41,764 nucleotides of DNA, from positions 1-41,764 of the forward strand of contig DATDGR010000217.1 of NCBI GenBank assembly GCA_036521995.1, in the 5' to 3' direction. Source of the stretch: Gp13-AA77 sp036521995 (lineage in GTDB: Bacteria; Acidobacteriota; Terriglobia; UBA7540). Shown piece by piece: positions 1 to 8,090 of the stretch. The position numbers and the translations under genes are program-made. Each line of letters begins with the position of its first letter. The stretch's first letter is position 1. Under the pieces are notes generated by a model that searched no databases, was not told the DNA's origin, and saw only the letters and a program-made list of their open reading frames with translations.

Positions 1-113
1 TTGTCAACCTGGTGGGGTTAATTCCTTCGCTGGCATCTCGCCCCCGTGAGTCTTCGTGAAAGCTGCATACGGGAAAACCGTACGTGCAGTTTGAGCGGCG
101 GACGGAGGTTAGC

Positions 114-1580
114 GTGCGAGCGCGCCTCCTCCGACCCGACATCGGTGAATCGCTCGAACAAAAGCGGACCACGCTGGCGGAGAGTGAGGAGAGAAGGCCG
201 CTGATCAAGGAGAACACTCATCAATTCGGCACGCACCCGACCCAGAGCGGGGCTCGCGTATCCCAGGGATGGGCGAGTGTGCGGAGAGCAGCCAGGGAAG
301 GGAAGGAGACGAAGTTCACCGCCTTGCTTCACCACCTGACGGTTGATCTACTGCGGGAGAGCTTTTACGCCTTGAAGCGGAAAGCCGCCCCGGGAGTGGA
401 GGGCGTCACTTGGCAGGAGTATGAGACCGGGCTGGAAGGTCGGCTGGTTGACCTCCACGGCCGGATTCATCGCGGGGCGTCTCGAGCGAAACCATCGAGG
501 AGAGTATTCATCCCGAAGCCCGAGGGGCGACAACGACCGCTGGGGGTGGCGGCGCTGGAGGACAAGGTTGTCCAACAAGCGGTGGTCACCATCCTCAATC
601 AGATCTATGAGGAGGACTTTCGGGGCTTCTCGTATGGCTTCCGACCGGGGCGCAGCCCGCATCAGGCGCTGGATGCGCTGACGGTCGCGCTCAAGCGAAG
701 GAAGGTGAGCTATGTGCTGGACGCCGACATCCGAGGGTTTTTCGATCATCTCGACCACGGATGGAGGATGAAGTTCGTCCAGCACCGCGTCGCCGACCCT
801 GGCATCCTGCGGCTGATCCAGAAATGGCTGAAAGCCGGAGTGATGGAGGGAGAGCAATGGTCGGAGACGGAGATGGGTACTCCGCAGGGGGCGGGGATCT
901 CACCCTGGCGGGCCAATATCTATCTGCATTACGTATTCGACCTGTGGGTGGAGGCTTGGCGCAAGACAGGTGCGCCAGGAGACGTGATCGTCATTCGGTA
1001 TGCGGACGACAACGTCTTAGGTTTCCAGCACCGGACGGAAGCAGACCGTTTCCTGGAGGACTTCCGGAAGCGGTTGGGGAAGTTTGGGTTGGAACTCCAC
1101 CCGGACAAGACGCGCCGGATTGAATTCGGGCGGTACGCCGAAGAGCGCCGGAAACGACGGGGGGAAGGCAAGCCGGAGACGTTCGACTTTCTGGGATTCA
1201 CGCACATCAGCGGGAAAACCCGGAAGGGGTTCTTTGCCGTCAAGCGTAAGACCAGGGGCAAGCGTATGAGGGCGAAACTGCAGCAGATCCGGCAGCAACT
1301 TCGCTCGCGTATGCACCACCCGGTGGCGCAGACGGGAAAGTGGCTCCGGTCGGTCGTGCAAGGCTACTTCAACTACTACGCGGTACCGGGAAATCTCGAC
1401 CGCCTGGGCCTCTTTCGGGAGAGGGTCACACGCCTCTGGCGCGGCACGTTAATCCGCCGCGGCCAGAAGCACCGGCTCCCCTGGACCCGCATGCATCGCC
1501 TGGCGGTCCGCTGGATTCCCCACCCGCGCGTGCTCCACCCGTATCCCGAGGTTCGCTTTGCCGCTCGCTATCTACGATAG
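114..1580 (+). CDS. ltrA: Group II intron reverse transcriptase/maturase
   Basis: The intron-encoded protein that assists splicing and copies the intron RNA into a DNA target. The reverse transcriptase core is clear: FIPKPEGRQRPLG near the N-terminal third, GFSYGFRPGRSPHQAL, the catalytic YADD at about nt 999-1010, and FDFLGFTH near the end of the RT domain. It is followed by a group II maturase (GIIM) domain containing VVQGYFNYYAVPGN. There is no C-terminal HNH endonuclease; the protein ends shortly after the maturase domain. The GTG at 114 is chosen because GGAGG lies five bases upstream; a GTG at 84 is an alternative. RT motif 4 reads PQGAGISPWRANIYL, where relatives usually have SPLLANI, so LL has become WR. 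This may reduce activity. Confidence 0.93.
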   Translation: MRARLLRPDIGESLEQKRTTLAESEERRPLIKENTHQFGTHPTQSGARVSQGWASVRRAAREGKETKFTALLHHLTVDLLRESFYALKRKAAPGVEGVTWQEYETGLEGRLVDLHGRIHRGASRAKPSRRVFIPKPEGRQRPLGVAALEDKVVQQAVVTILNQIYEEDFRGFSYGFRPGRSPHQALDALTVALKRRKVSYVLDADIRGFFDHLDHGWRMKFVQHRVADPGILRLIQKWLKAGVMEGEQWSETEMGTPQGAGISPWRANIYLHYVFDLWVEAWRKTGAPGDVIVIRYADDNVLGFQHRTEADRFLEDFRKRLGKFGLELHPDKTRRIEFGRYAEERRKRRGEGKPETFDFLGFTHISGKTRKGFFAVKRKTRGKRMRAKLQQIRQQLRSRMHHPVAQTGKWLRSVVQGYFNYYAVPGNLDRLGLFRERVTRLWRGTLIRRGQKHRLPWTRMHRLAVRWIPHPRVLHPYPEVRFAARYLR

Positions 1581-1654
1581 GAGCCGTATGCGCTAAGGAG
1601 CGCCCGTACGGATCTGTGCGGGGGGTACCAGGCAACTGGTATCCCTACCGCGAC
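1581..1654 (+). ncRNA. Group II intron domain V and domain VI
   Basis: Directly after the maturase stop is GAGCCGTATG...CGTACGGATCT (1581-1615). This has the size and flanks of catalytic domain V (typically GAGCCG...CGGTTC with a short apical loop). The apical part here is CGCT-AAGG-AGCG rather than the usual GAAA-type tetraloop. The next hairpin, GGGGGTACCAG-GCAA-CTGGTATCCC (about 1620-1645), fits domain VI, which carries the branch-point adenosine. The intron's 3' end is expected just after it, near CGAC at 1651-1654. Confidence 0.82.
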
Positions 1655-1721
1655 CGGTTGATTGATAAGTACCGATTGGAACCCGACAGGACGCATGGAT
1701 GGCCGCCACCGGAGCATAGCG

Positions 1722-4700
1722 TTGAAAACCGAGGCGAAGGCTAACTGCCTAACAGCAGCGGCGGTCGGCTTGCCGAGATCGATCCTTCTGATCTTGGTTT
1801 TGCTTGGCTTGCTTCCTCTAACTTTTCTGACTCCCGCCTGTTCAAACGGTGACACTGCGACTGTTACAAGGAGCGGTGGGGGCACCGTTGGCACCGTTGG
1901 TACCTATGGCGCTGGTGGCGACGCCATCCCGGCGACCTTTTTCGCAATGACGATTCCTCCTGGCGGAGCGGATTACCCTACAAAGCTGAAGATTGGTGCC
2001 CTGGGTCATCCTTCTACGTTGGCGTGGGGCTTTATCGCGAGAAGCCCAGGCAATTATGTTTTCACGTCGGGAGTGAATTCGGGGAGCGGCGGATTCGATG
2101 GCTATGTGAATGCTGCCGTGCAGAACGGCCTGGTGGACAGCAACGGCGTCGCCGAAGTAACGATAACGTTCGGGTACACGCCAATGTGGGCTGCGGCCGA
2201 CACGTCTCGCTGCAAAATGGTCGGCCCGGCGCCTGTATGCCCGTCGCCCCCTGCCAACATTACTGACTGGACCGACTTCGTGACCGCTGTCATCAACCAC
2301 TACAACGGCAAGACGGCTCCGCACGTGAAGTACTACGAGCTCTGGAACGAGTTCAGCTCTCCGAGTTTCTGGACGGGAACAATGCAGGACATGGTCAAGC
2401 TGGCGTCTACCGCCTATCCCATTATTCACACCGATCCTTACTCGAGCTTGCTCACTCCTTCGGTGAGCGGACCGGTAGGCACTTCTGCACCCAACGGACT
2501 CCCTGACGGACTCGCCTGGATGACCTCCTATCTTCAGGCGGGCGGCAACATGTATGCCGACGGCGGCACTTTTCATGGTTATGTGGCGCGATTCGGCGGC
2601 GAGAATATCACACTCTTTCCCTGGCCGGAACAGGATTCCACCTCAGGCTGCTCACCCGGGCTGCCATGTTTCGGTTCCATCATCGCCAAGACCACGGGAT
2701 TCCGTCAGGTGTTTGATCAAAACGGTTTGATCGGCAAGCCCGTGCTCGACACCGAGGGAAGCTGGGGAAAGAACGGCAACCTGTCAAACCCGAGTCAGGG
2801 CGCGGCTTGGATGGCGCGTTGGTACATTCTGCAAGCGAGCTACTACCCGGGGATTACGCAAGCGGCCTGGTACGCCTGGGGTTATCCGTCAGAGGCGGGC
2901 CAATTACAGTCCGATAGCGCTGGCACGCTCAACGCGACAGGTGTGGCTTATAACCAGGTGTACGACTGGTTGGTGGGCGCATCGTTTGGCTCGCCGTGCG
3001 CGAGTGACTCGAACTCCACTTGGACTTGCCCAATTACGCGGTCGGGCGGCTATCAGGGGTTGGTCATCTGGAACGCGATGGGCAGCTCCAGGTACACCCC
3101 TGCGAGCACTTACAGACAGTTGCGGGACCTGGCCGGCAACACCACGCGTCTTAGCGGTGGAACGATCACCGTCGGCCTTGAGCCTGTATTGCTAGAAAAC
3201 CTCGCTTCCACGCTCGGCGTTTTGACCCCGACGAACCTTACCTTCAGCACTCAAATCCTCAACACTTCGAGTGCCGCCCAAAACATAATGGTCACCAACT
3301 CGGGCACAGCGTCTATGGCCATCAACAACATTGCGATCACGGGCGCTAACAGCAGTGACTTCTCTCAGAGTAACACCTGCGGGAGCTCGCTGGCGGCTGG
3401 CGCGAGTTGCGCGATCAGCGTGACTTTTAGCCCGACGGCAGCCGGAACCCTTACCGCCACCGTAACGATTACGGAGAATGGCGGCTCACAGAACGTCGCA
3501 CTGTCCGGCAGCGCGCAAGGGCTAATTCAAGTTCCGGGCAACGTAGCACAAATCCAGGTGGGCGGTAACGGCGCAGTATTCGCAATCAACTCCAGCCAGC
3601 AGATCTATTCCTATGATTTCCAGACGCAGAGTTGGGTACTGCTTCCGGGCAGACTGGTGCAGCTCGCCGTGGGTGCGGATGGGTCATTGTGGGGCGTGAA
3701 TTCGGCGCACCAAAGCTTCTCCTACGATTCCACGAATAATACCTGGATCCCGATCTCCGGGGCAGCGCTTAATGAAGTGGCTGTAGGCTACATAGATGTG
3801 GCCTGGGGCCTTAACTCCAGCGGTCAAGTCTATCGCTACGATCCTGGAACAAAGCGGTGGGATCTGATTCCGGGAGCGCTGATGCAACTCGCGATCGGAC
3901 CGGATGGCGCCGCGTGGGGCGTGAATCCGTCAAATTCAGTTTATTACTTCAATCCCCGTACTCAAAAATGGGACCAGATTGGGGGACCGCTGCTAACCCA
4001 GGTCGCCGTAGGCTACGGAGGTGTGGTCTGGGGCGTAAATGCCGACAACCGCCAGATATACCAGTTCTCGAGGGCGACTCAGGCCTTTGCCTTGGTTCCC
4101 GGCGCGCGCACGCAGGTCGCCGTGGGGAGGGACGGCACGGTATGGGCCGTTGATGCAGGTCAGCCAGACGCTTATCGTTACAACCCGAGCGCGCCGGGAA
4201 GTTGGGACGTTTTCCCCATGTCTGCGCCCATATCGCAGGTCTCAGTGGGATACGCGGGCGCGGTCTGGGCTGTCGACTCCTCGGACAACACCTACGAGCT
4301 TCAACCCAGCACCCGGGCTCCCGTCAAGAGGCTGCACCAGGTCGCAGGAGAGCTGGTTGGTGTGGCCGTAGCCGTCGACGGCGACGTTTGGGGTGTTAAC
4401 AGCTCGGGGAAGATTTACACGTTCAACTCAGCGACCCAAACCTGGGATATTGTCGCTAGCGGACCCACCCAGATTGCCGTGGGCTTCGGGGGCGCGGTGT
4501 GGGGTCTTGACTCCCAACAGCAGATTTACAAGTTCAATCCGCACACACAGAACTGGACCCTAATTCCGGGGTTGCTGACTCAGGTTGCGGTGGGCTCGGC
4601 GAATGCCGTTTGGGGAATTAACGCCAGCGACCAAGTGTATCAATACAGTGATAACCAATGGTATCTGAGGGCAGGACTGACAGCCGTCCAAATCGCCGTG

Positions 4701-5093
4701 GCACCTGACGGCACGGTGTGGGGAGTGAACGCCCAGCAACAGATTTACAGCTACAACAGCCAGATACGAAGCTGGCAGCAGGCCCTCGGGCTCTTGAAGC
4801 AGGTCGCAGTGGGCTCGGCTACCGTCATTTGGGGAATCAACTCCTCTCAGAACATTTACAACTACAACACCGAAAGGGAGGCGTGGGACTTGATTCCGGG
4901 AGAACTGAAGCAGCTCGGAGTGGGCCCGGACGGTGTGCCTTGGGGCCTCAACGACTCGGGCACGGTCCACGAGTATGACGTTCGCTCTGGACACTGGAAT
5001 CGGATCAACGGCACCACCCTTTCGGCGATTGCCGTGGGTGCCGATGAGGCGGTCTGGGGTCTCAACGGCAACCTAATCTATCGGGTACATTAG
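1722..5093 (+). CDS. Exported clan GH-A-like glycoside hydrolase with 14 tectonin-type repeats
   Basis: Likely a secreted or outer-surface carbohydrate-active protein of about 1123 aa. The TTG at 1722 has GGAG seven bases upstream and is followed by a basic stretch and a long hydrophobic segment ending TPAC, so a signal or lipoprotein peptide is likely. A TTG at 1662 and an ATG at 1695 are in-frame alternatives. Residues ~60-450 resemble a (beta/alpha)8 clan GH-A hydrolase: YYELWNEF supplies the putative acid/base Glu (~210) and PVLDTEGSWG the putative nucleophile (~345). Residues ~500-600 form an ASPM-SPD-2-Hydin-like domain (SGTASMAINNIAITG, CGSSLAAGASC). From ~603 to the end are 14 copies of a ~37-residue repeat with core VAVG...VWGVN...IYxYN, as in tectonin/tachylectin propellers. 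The substrate and exact GH family cannot be read here. The upstream intron separates the gene from any original promoter. Confidence 0.85.
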   Translation: MKTEAKANCLTAAAVGLPRSILLILVLLGLLPLTFLTPACSNGDTATVTRSGGGTVGTVGTYGAGGDAIPATFFAMTIPPGGADYPTKLKIGALGHPSTLAWGFIARSPGNYVFTSGVNSGSGGFDGYVNAAVQNGLVDSNGVAEVTITFGYTPMWAAADTSRCKMVGPAPVCPSPPANITDWTDFVTAVINHYNGKTAPHVKYYELWNEFSSPSFWTGTMQDMVKLASTAYPIIHTDPYSSLLTPSVSGPVGTSAPNGLPDGLAWMTSYLQAGGNMYADGGTFHGYVARFGGENITLFPWPEQDSTSGCSPGLPCFGSIIAKTTGFRQVFDQNGLIGKPVLDTEGSWGKNGNLSNPSQGAAWMARWYILQASYYPGITQAAWYAWGYPSEAGQLQSDSAGTLNATGVAYNQVYDWLVGASFGSPCASDSNSTWTCPITRSGGYQGLVIWNAMGSSRYTPASTYRQLRDLAGNTTRLSGGTITVGLEPVLLENLASTLGVLTPTNLTFSTQILNTSSAAQNIMVTNSGTASMAINNIAITGANSSDFSQSNTCGSSLAAGASCAISVTFSPTAAGTLTATVTITENGGSQNVALSGSAQGLIQVPGNVAQIQVGGNGAVFAINSSQQIYSYDFQTQSWVLLPGRLVQLAVGADGSLWGVNSAHQSFSYDSTNNTWIPISGAALNEVAVGYIDVAWGLNSSGQVYRYDPGTKRWDLIPGALMQLAIGPDGAAWGVNPSNSVYYFNPRTQKWDQIGGPLLTQVAVGYGGVVWGVNADNRQIYQFSRATQAFALVPGARTQVAVGRDGTVWAVDAGQPDAYRYNPSAPGSWDVFPMSAPISQVSVGYAGAVWAVDSSDNTYELQPSTRAPVKRLHQVAGELVGVAVAVDGDVWGVNSSGKIYTFNSATQTWDIVASGPTQIAVGFGGAVWGLDSQQQIYKFNPHTQNWTLIPGLLTQVAVGSANAVWGINASDQVYQYSDNQWYLRAGLTAVQIAVAPDGTVWGVNAQQQIYSYNSQIRSWQQALGLLKQVAVGSATVIWGINSSQNIYNYNTEREAWDLIPGELKQLGVGPDGVPWGLNDSGTVHEYDVRSGHWNRINGTTLSAIAVGADEAVWGLNGNLIYRVH

Positions 5094-5369
5094 CGTCTCG
5101 GCAGACTCACACGGGCAGGACTCGCGCAGACCGAGGCTCTTCGACCCGTCGCCAGAAAGGCCTAAGGAAAATGACCGCGGCAGGACAACTCGCCTAACGG
5201 GTCAAGAGATTGACCAAGTCGCTACAGCACGATTACGCTTACGAGATCGCCCACGATCCTCGCACCTCCGATGCGAACGAAAAACACAAATACTATCAGA
5301 GGAAGGGGACGCAAAAGATACACGAGAAAATTGAGGACGCTAAGCGTAAGGAAGCAAAGCTAGATAATC

Positions 5370-5395
5370 TGGCGGAGAGGGTGGGATTCGAACCC
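5370..5395 (-). other. tRNA-Ser 3'-end fragment (probable attachment-site scar)
   Basis: Read on the minus strand, these 26 bases are the last part of a tRNA: GGG + T-loop TTCGAAT + CCCAC, then acceptor strand CCTCTCC, discriminator G73 and an encoded CCA. The CCTCTCC acceptor strand with G73 points to tRNA-Ser. Homology stops exactly in the T-stem: the two bases needed to finish the stem are CC and do not pair, and no 5' half follows within 90 bases. A tRNA 3' end alone is the usual footprint (att core) of tyrosine-integrase insertion at a tRNA gene. No integrase is visible nearby. Confidence 0.82.
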
Positions 5396-6559
5396 GGGCC
5401 GACGGGCCCGTCGGTCTTGCGCGAATCTGTTACGCTTATCCAAGCAAGGCAGAGACAGCCCGCCATTCCTGAGGGGAGCTTAGAAGTTGCTGGAATTCCG
5501 GGGCCGATCCCGTCGAAGGCTGCGATCGTCGGTCAGGGAGAGGCCACGGCATACACCAGCGGTACCGGACTGTCCCAGCCTTTGACGCAGATGTTCAAAA
5601 TTCACCAGGAGAACCGCGCGGCCACGGCCGACATCCATTCCGCGAACGAGGAGCTAAAAGAGGCAGAGAACGATGTCGTATTGAAAGTCAGCCAACTGTA
5701 CTACGGAATTCTGATCGCGCAGCTAAAGGGAGAGGCGGCGAAAGCAGAGGCAGACGCCGCGCAGGTAAAACTCCAAGAGAACACAAGCCCCGTCGAAGAA
5801 GGAAGCGCGATGGAAGTGGTAGTCTTGGATAGCCGCGCAGCCACCCTCGACGCAAAAGAAACGGTCCTGAAGCAAAGCCTTCAGGTCCGCGATTTAACTC
5901 TTGAGCTTAATAACCTACTGGGATTGCCGCTAAACACGAAGCTACAGGTCAGCGAACAACCCTTTGTTGCCCCTTCCTCCATTACTTCCCGCGAGGAGTG
6001 TGTCCGCATCGCGCGTGAGCAGAGCCCCGATGTAAGGACTGCCAAACAAGCAGTCGAAAGAGCCAAGGCGGAACTGGCGGTTGGGAAATACGCATATATC
6101 CCGGACGTGACTGCGTTCGCACGCTATAGCTACCAAAGCGGAATCCCTTTCCTGGTGCACAACTTCGGTGATTTTGGAGCCATCTTCGAGTACGAACTTT
6201 TCGATGGCGGACGCCGCAAAGCTGAGATCGGCGAGGCGCGCACAAAGCTCTCCCAAGCCGAAGTCAATCTCGACAAGGAGGAGGAGGAGGAGGAGGTCGC
6301 GGTCGAAGTTGAGATTGCCTATGACAAGGTCGAACAGATGCTCACATTGGTGACGGTGGCAGAGGAGGTCCTGAAGGCGAGAACGGAAGGTGCCCGGATA
6401 GTAGATAGTCAATTTGAGCAGGGTGTTGACCTTGCCTCAGCCGACGCTGAGGCGGTGTCAAAGATGAGCTCAGCCAAGGCTTCTCTACTCGAAGCAAATG
6501 TTGGATTGTCGCTGGCACAGGCAGAGCTGAAACGCGTAATGGGAGAGCTGCCGCGCTAG
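5396..6559 (+). pseudogene. TolC-family outer-membrane efflux protein, 5'-truncated
   Basis: Encodes about 385 residues of an outer-membrane efflux (OEP/TolC) protein, the exit channel of tripartite exporters. Visible features are GLSQPLTQMFKIHQENRAA, long heptad-like alpha-helices (NDVVLKVSQLYYGILIAQ), and the second-repeat strand-helix pattern GAIFEYELFDGGRRKAEIGEA. The N-terminal signal peptide and roughly the first 80-100 residues are missing. The reading frame simply runs upstream through the tRNA-Ser fragment, where it reads as NLAERVGFEP, so no native start exists. Six consecutive GAG codons (6278-6295, EEEEEE) form a slippage-prone microsatellite. The frame is otherwise intact. No partner membrane-fusion or RND genes are adjacent. 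An internal start making a shorter product is possible but would not be exported. Confidence 0.8.
5399..5414. repeat. Perfect 16-bp palindrome next to the tRNA fragment
   Basis: CCGACGGGCCCGTCGG is fully self-complementary and begins three bases beyond the tRNA-Ser fragment. It could be a recombinase arm site, a regulator operator or chance in GC-rich DNA. Its position at the junction is the only reason to record it. Confidence 0.5.
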
Positions 6560-6909
6560 CGCTTAGGCGCCTGTCATTTTTGGTGCCGCATTGATGTCTT
6601 ATAGAGGTGAATTCCCTCATGCCCTCGCATTGCTGCGCCCGGCGGGGTTCAGTTACGACGGCGCCCGGAACTTCTGGAGCGATGGGGTGTGACGGCACCT
6701 TGCGAATACGCCTACAACGCCGCGGGAGTCCGTTCTGGCTTCGGGGCTGGCGCAGACACTTCTTCTAGGTACGCCTCTCGCCGCGGTCTCGCAGGGGTCA
6801 CTGCGGGCGCGACAAACGCAATCGTCACACGAGTGGCAGCCGGAGGCTGAGGTATACGGCCAAGTGCTTGGCGCGCCAAGGCTCGAGATGCCTCCTGGCC
6901 GGTTGAAAC
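6560..6909. other. 350-bp intergenic region, nothing recognised
   Basis: Between the truncated TolC gene and the AI-2E-type permease. I see no recognisable protein, promoter consensus or strong terminator. Short open frames on both strands have no recognisable motifs. Confidence 0.5.
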
Positions 6910-8055
6910 ATGGGTGCACCCGTTACGTCGACGCCCGCGAATCCAGCTTCCGTACCTCGCGAGACCGCTGCCATGCGGCGCTACACTCTGACGTTTCTGT
7001 TCCTGGCTTGTGCGGCTGCGATCTACGTCTGCTACGTGATGGCGAAGCCTTTCGTGAAGCCGATTGTGTTCGCGGCGGTCATGGCGATTGTCTTCTACCC
7101 CATGCATGCCCGTATCTCGGCCCGGGTGCGGGGCCAGAATTTGGCCGCCCTGCTGTCGACCCTGGCCGTTCTGATCATCGTGTTCATTCCGGTGGCCGGA
7201 CTCGGCAGCGCCGTAACGCGCGAGATGAGCCAAGCTTACGAATCCTTGAGCCTGAGAAGCGCCGCGGGCGGAGGCTGGGTGCCCTACGTCACGCAGGAGC
7301 TCCAGAAGCCACTCAACCTGATCGGGCGCCACGTCGATCTCTCTGGGCTCAATCTGCGGGCCGAACTTCAGAGCCGTCTGGAGCAGTTAAGTGCGGGGAT
7401 CGTACGATCGGTAGCCCAGGTGGCCACGAATCTGGGCTCTTTTCTGTTTGATACCGCCATTAGCTTTTTCACCCTGTTTTTCCTGTTTCGGGAGGGCCGC
7501 CGCCTGCGCCGGACGATCGCCGACGTCTTGCCGCTCGATAAGGCGCGCACCGAGCGCCTTTTCACCAGCATCAGCGACACCATTGTGGCCAATGTTTACG
7601 GCGTCCTGGCGGTGGCGCTGGCGCAAGGATTTCTGATGGGGGTCAGTTTTCTGGTGCTCGGCCTGAACTCGCCGATTCTCTGGGGTATGGTGACGGCGGT
7701 CTGCTCGCTCATTCCGCTGGTGGGAACCGCACTCGTCTGGCTGCCGGCCACCGCCATCCTGGCGGCGAGCGGGCACTGGGTGAAAGCTCTTATTCTCCTA
7801 GGGTGGAGCGCCGGCTTTGTGAGCATGGTGGACCATGCCGTTCGGCCTTACGTGATTGGCGGGCGAGCGAAGATGAACACGCTCTTTGTCTTCTTCTCTC
7901 TGCTCGGAGGGATCAAGGCTTTCGGCATTCTGGGCGTGTTTGTGGGCCCGCTGGTGGTCTCGATAACCTTTGCGCTGCTCAGTATCCTTCGCGAAGAGAT
8001 CAGTGCCTGGCAGGTTCCTCTAGCCCCAGGAGAAGGCGCCCCAAGCGGGCCGTGA
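6910..8055 (+). CDS. AI-2E family (PerM-type) membrane transporter
   Basis: A polytopic inner-membrane protein of 381 aa. Hydrophobic segments: two at the N-terminus (TLTFLFLACAAAIYVCYVM and IVFAAVMAIVFYPMHARI), one at ~75-100, a hydrophilic middle region (~105-180), then a cluster of C-terminal helices. The C-terminal part has the family-like pattern VVSITFALLSILREE preceded by a GGIKAFGILGVFVGPLV motif, characteristic of AI-2E/UPF0118 proteins. Members are implicated in export of small molecules or in Na+/H+ exchange; the substrate here is unknown. Start 6910 is used, but ATG 6973 (MRRYTLTF) gives a more typical N-terminus. It converges on the glucan phosphorylase gene, 35 bp away. Confidence 0.86.
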   Translation: MGAPVTSTPANPASVPRETAAMRRYTLTFLFLACAAAIYVCYVMAKPFVKPIVFAAVMAIVFYPMHARISARVRGQNLAALLSTLAVLIIVFIPVAGLGSAVTREMSQAYESLSLRSAAGGGWVPYVTQELQKPLNLIGRHVDLSGLNLRAELQSRLEQLSAGIVRSVAQVATNLGSFLFDTAISFFTLFFLFREGRRLRRTIADVLPLDKARTERLFTSISDTIVANVYGVLAVALAQGFLMGVSFLVLGLNSPILWGMVTAVCSLIPLVGTALVWLPATAILAASGHWVKALILLGWSAGFVSMVDHAVRPYVIGGRAKMNTLFVFFSLLGGIKAFGILGVFVGPLVVSITFALLSILREEISAWQVPLAPGEGAPSGP

Positions 8056-8090
8056 TTCTGAGCCGCCGGTGACGAAAACCCTCCACAAGA

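Larger units (their letters stand above)
1..1654 (+). mobile_element. Group II intron, 3' portion (5' end outside window)
   Basis: A retroelement that splices as RNA and reinserts into DNA through its encoded reverse transcriptase. The window opens inside the intron: the first ~110 bases hold structured RNA sequence (for example the hairpin around 63-94, GCATACGG/CCGTACGTGC with a GAAA loop) ahead of the maturase gene. After the maturase stop comes a domain V-like hairpin and a domain VI-like hairpin, and the likely 3' splice site lies near 1654 (sequence ending CTACCGCGAC). The 5' exon and most of domain I are not visible, so the insertion target cannot be read. The intron sits immediately upstream of a large secreted hydrolase gene. 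The 3' boundary is an estimate within a few bases. Confidence 0.88.

Noticed and set aside
5210..6559. Full-length TolC gene starting at TTG 5210
   Set aside because: The first ~60 codons read through unrelated DNA and the antisense of a tRNA-Ser 3' end; no signal peptide.
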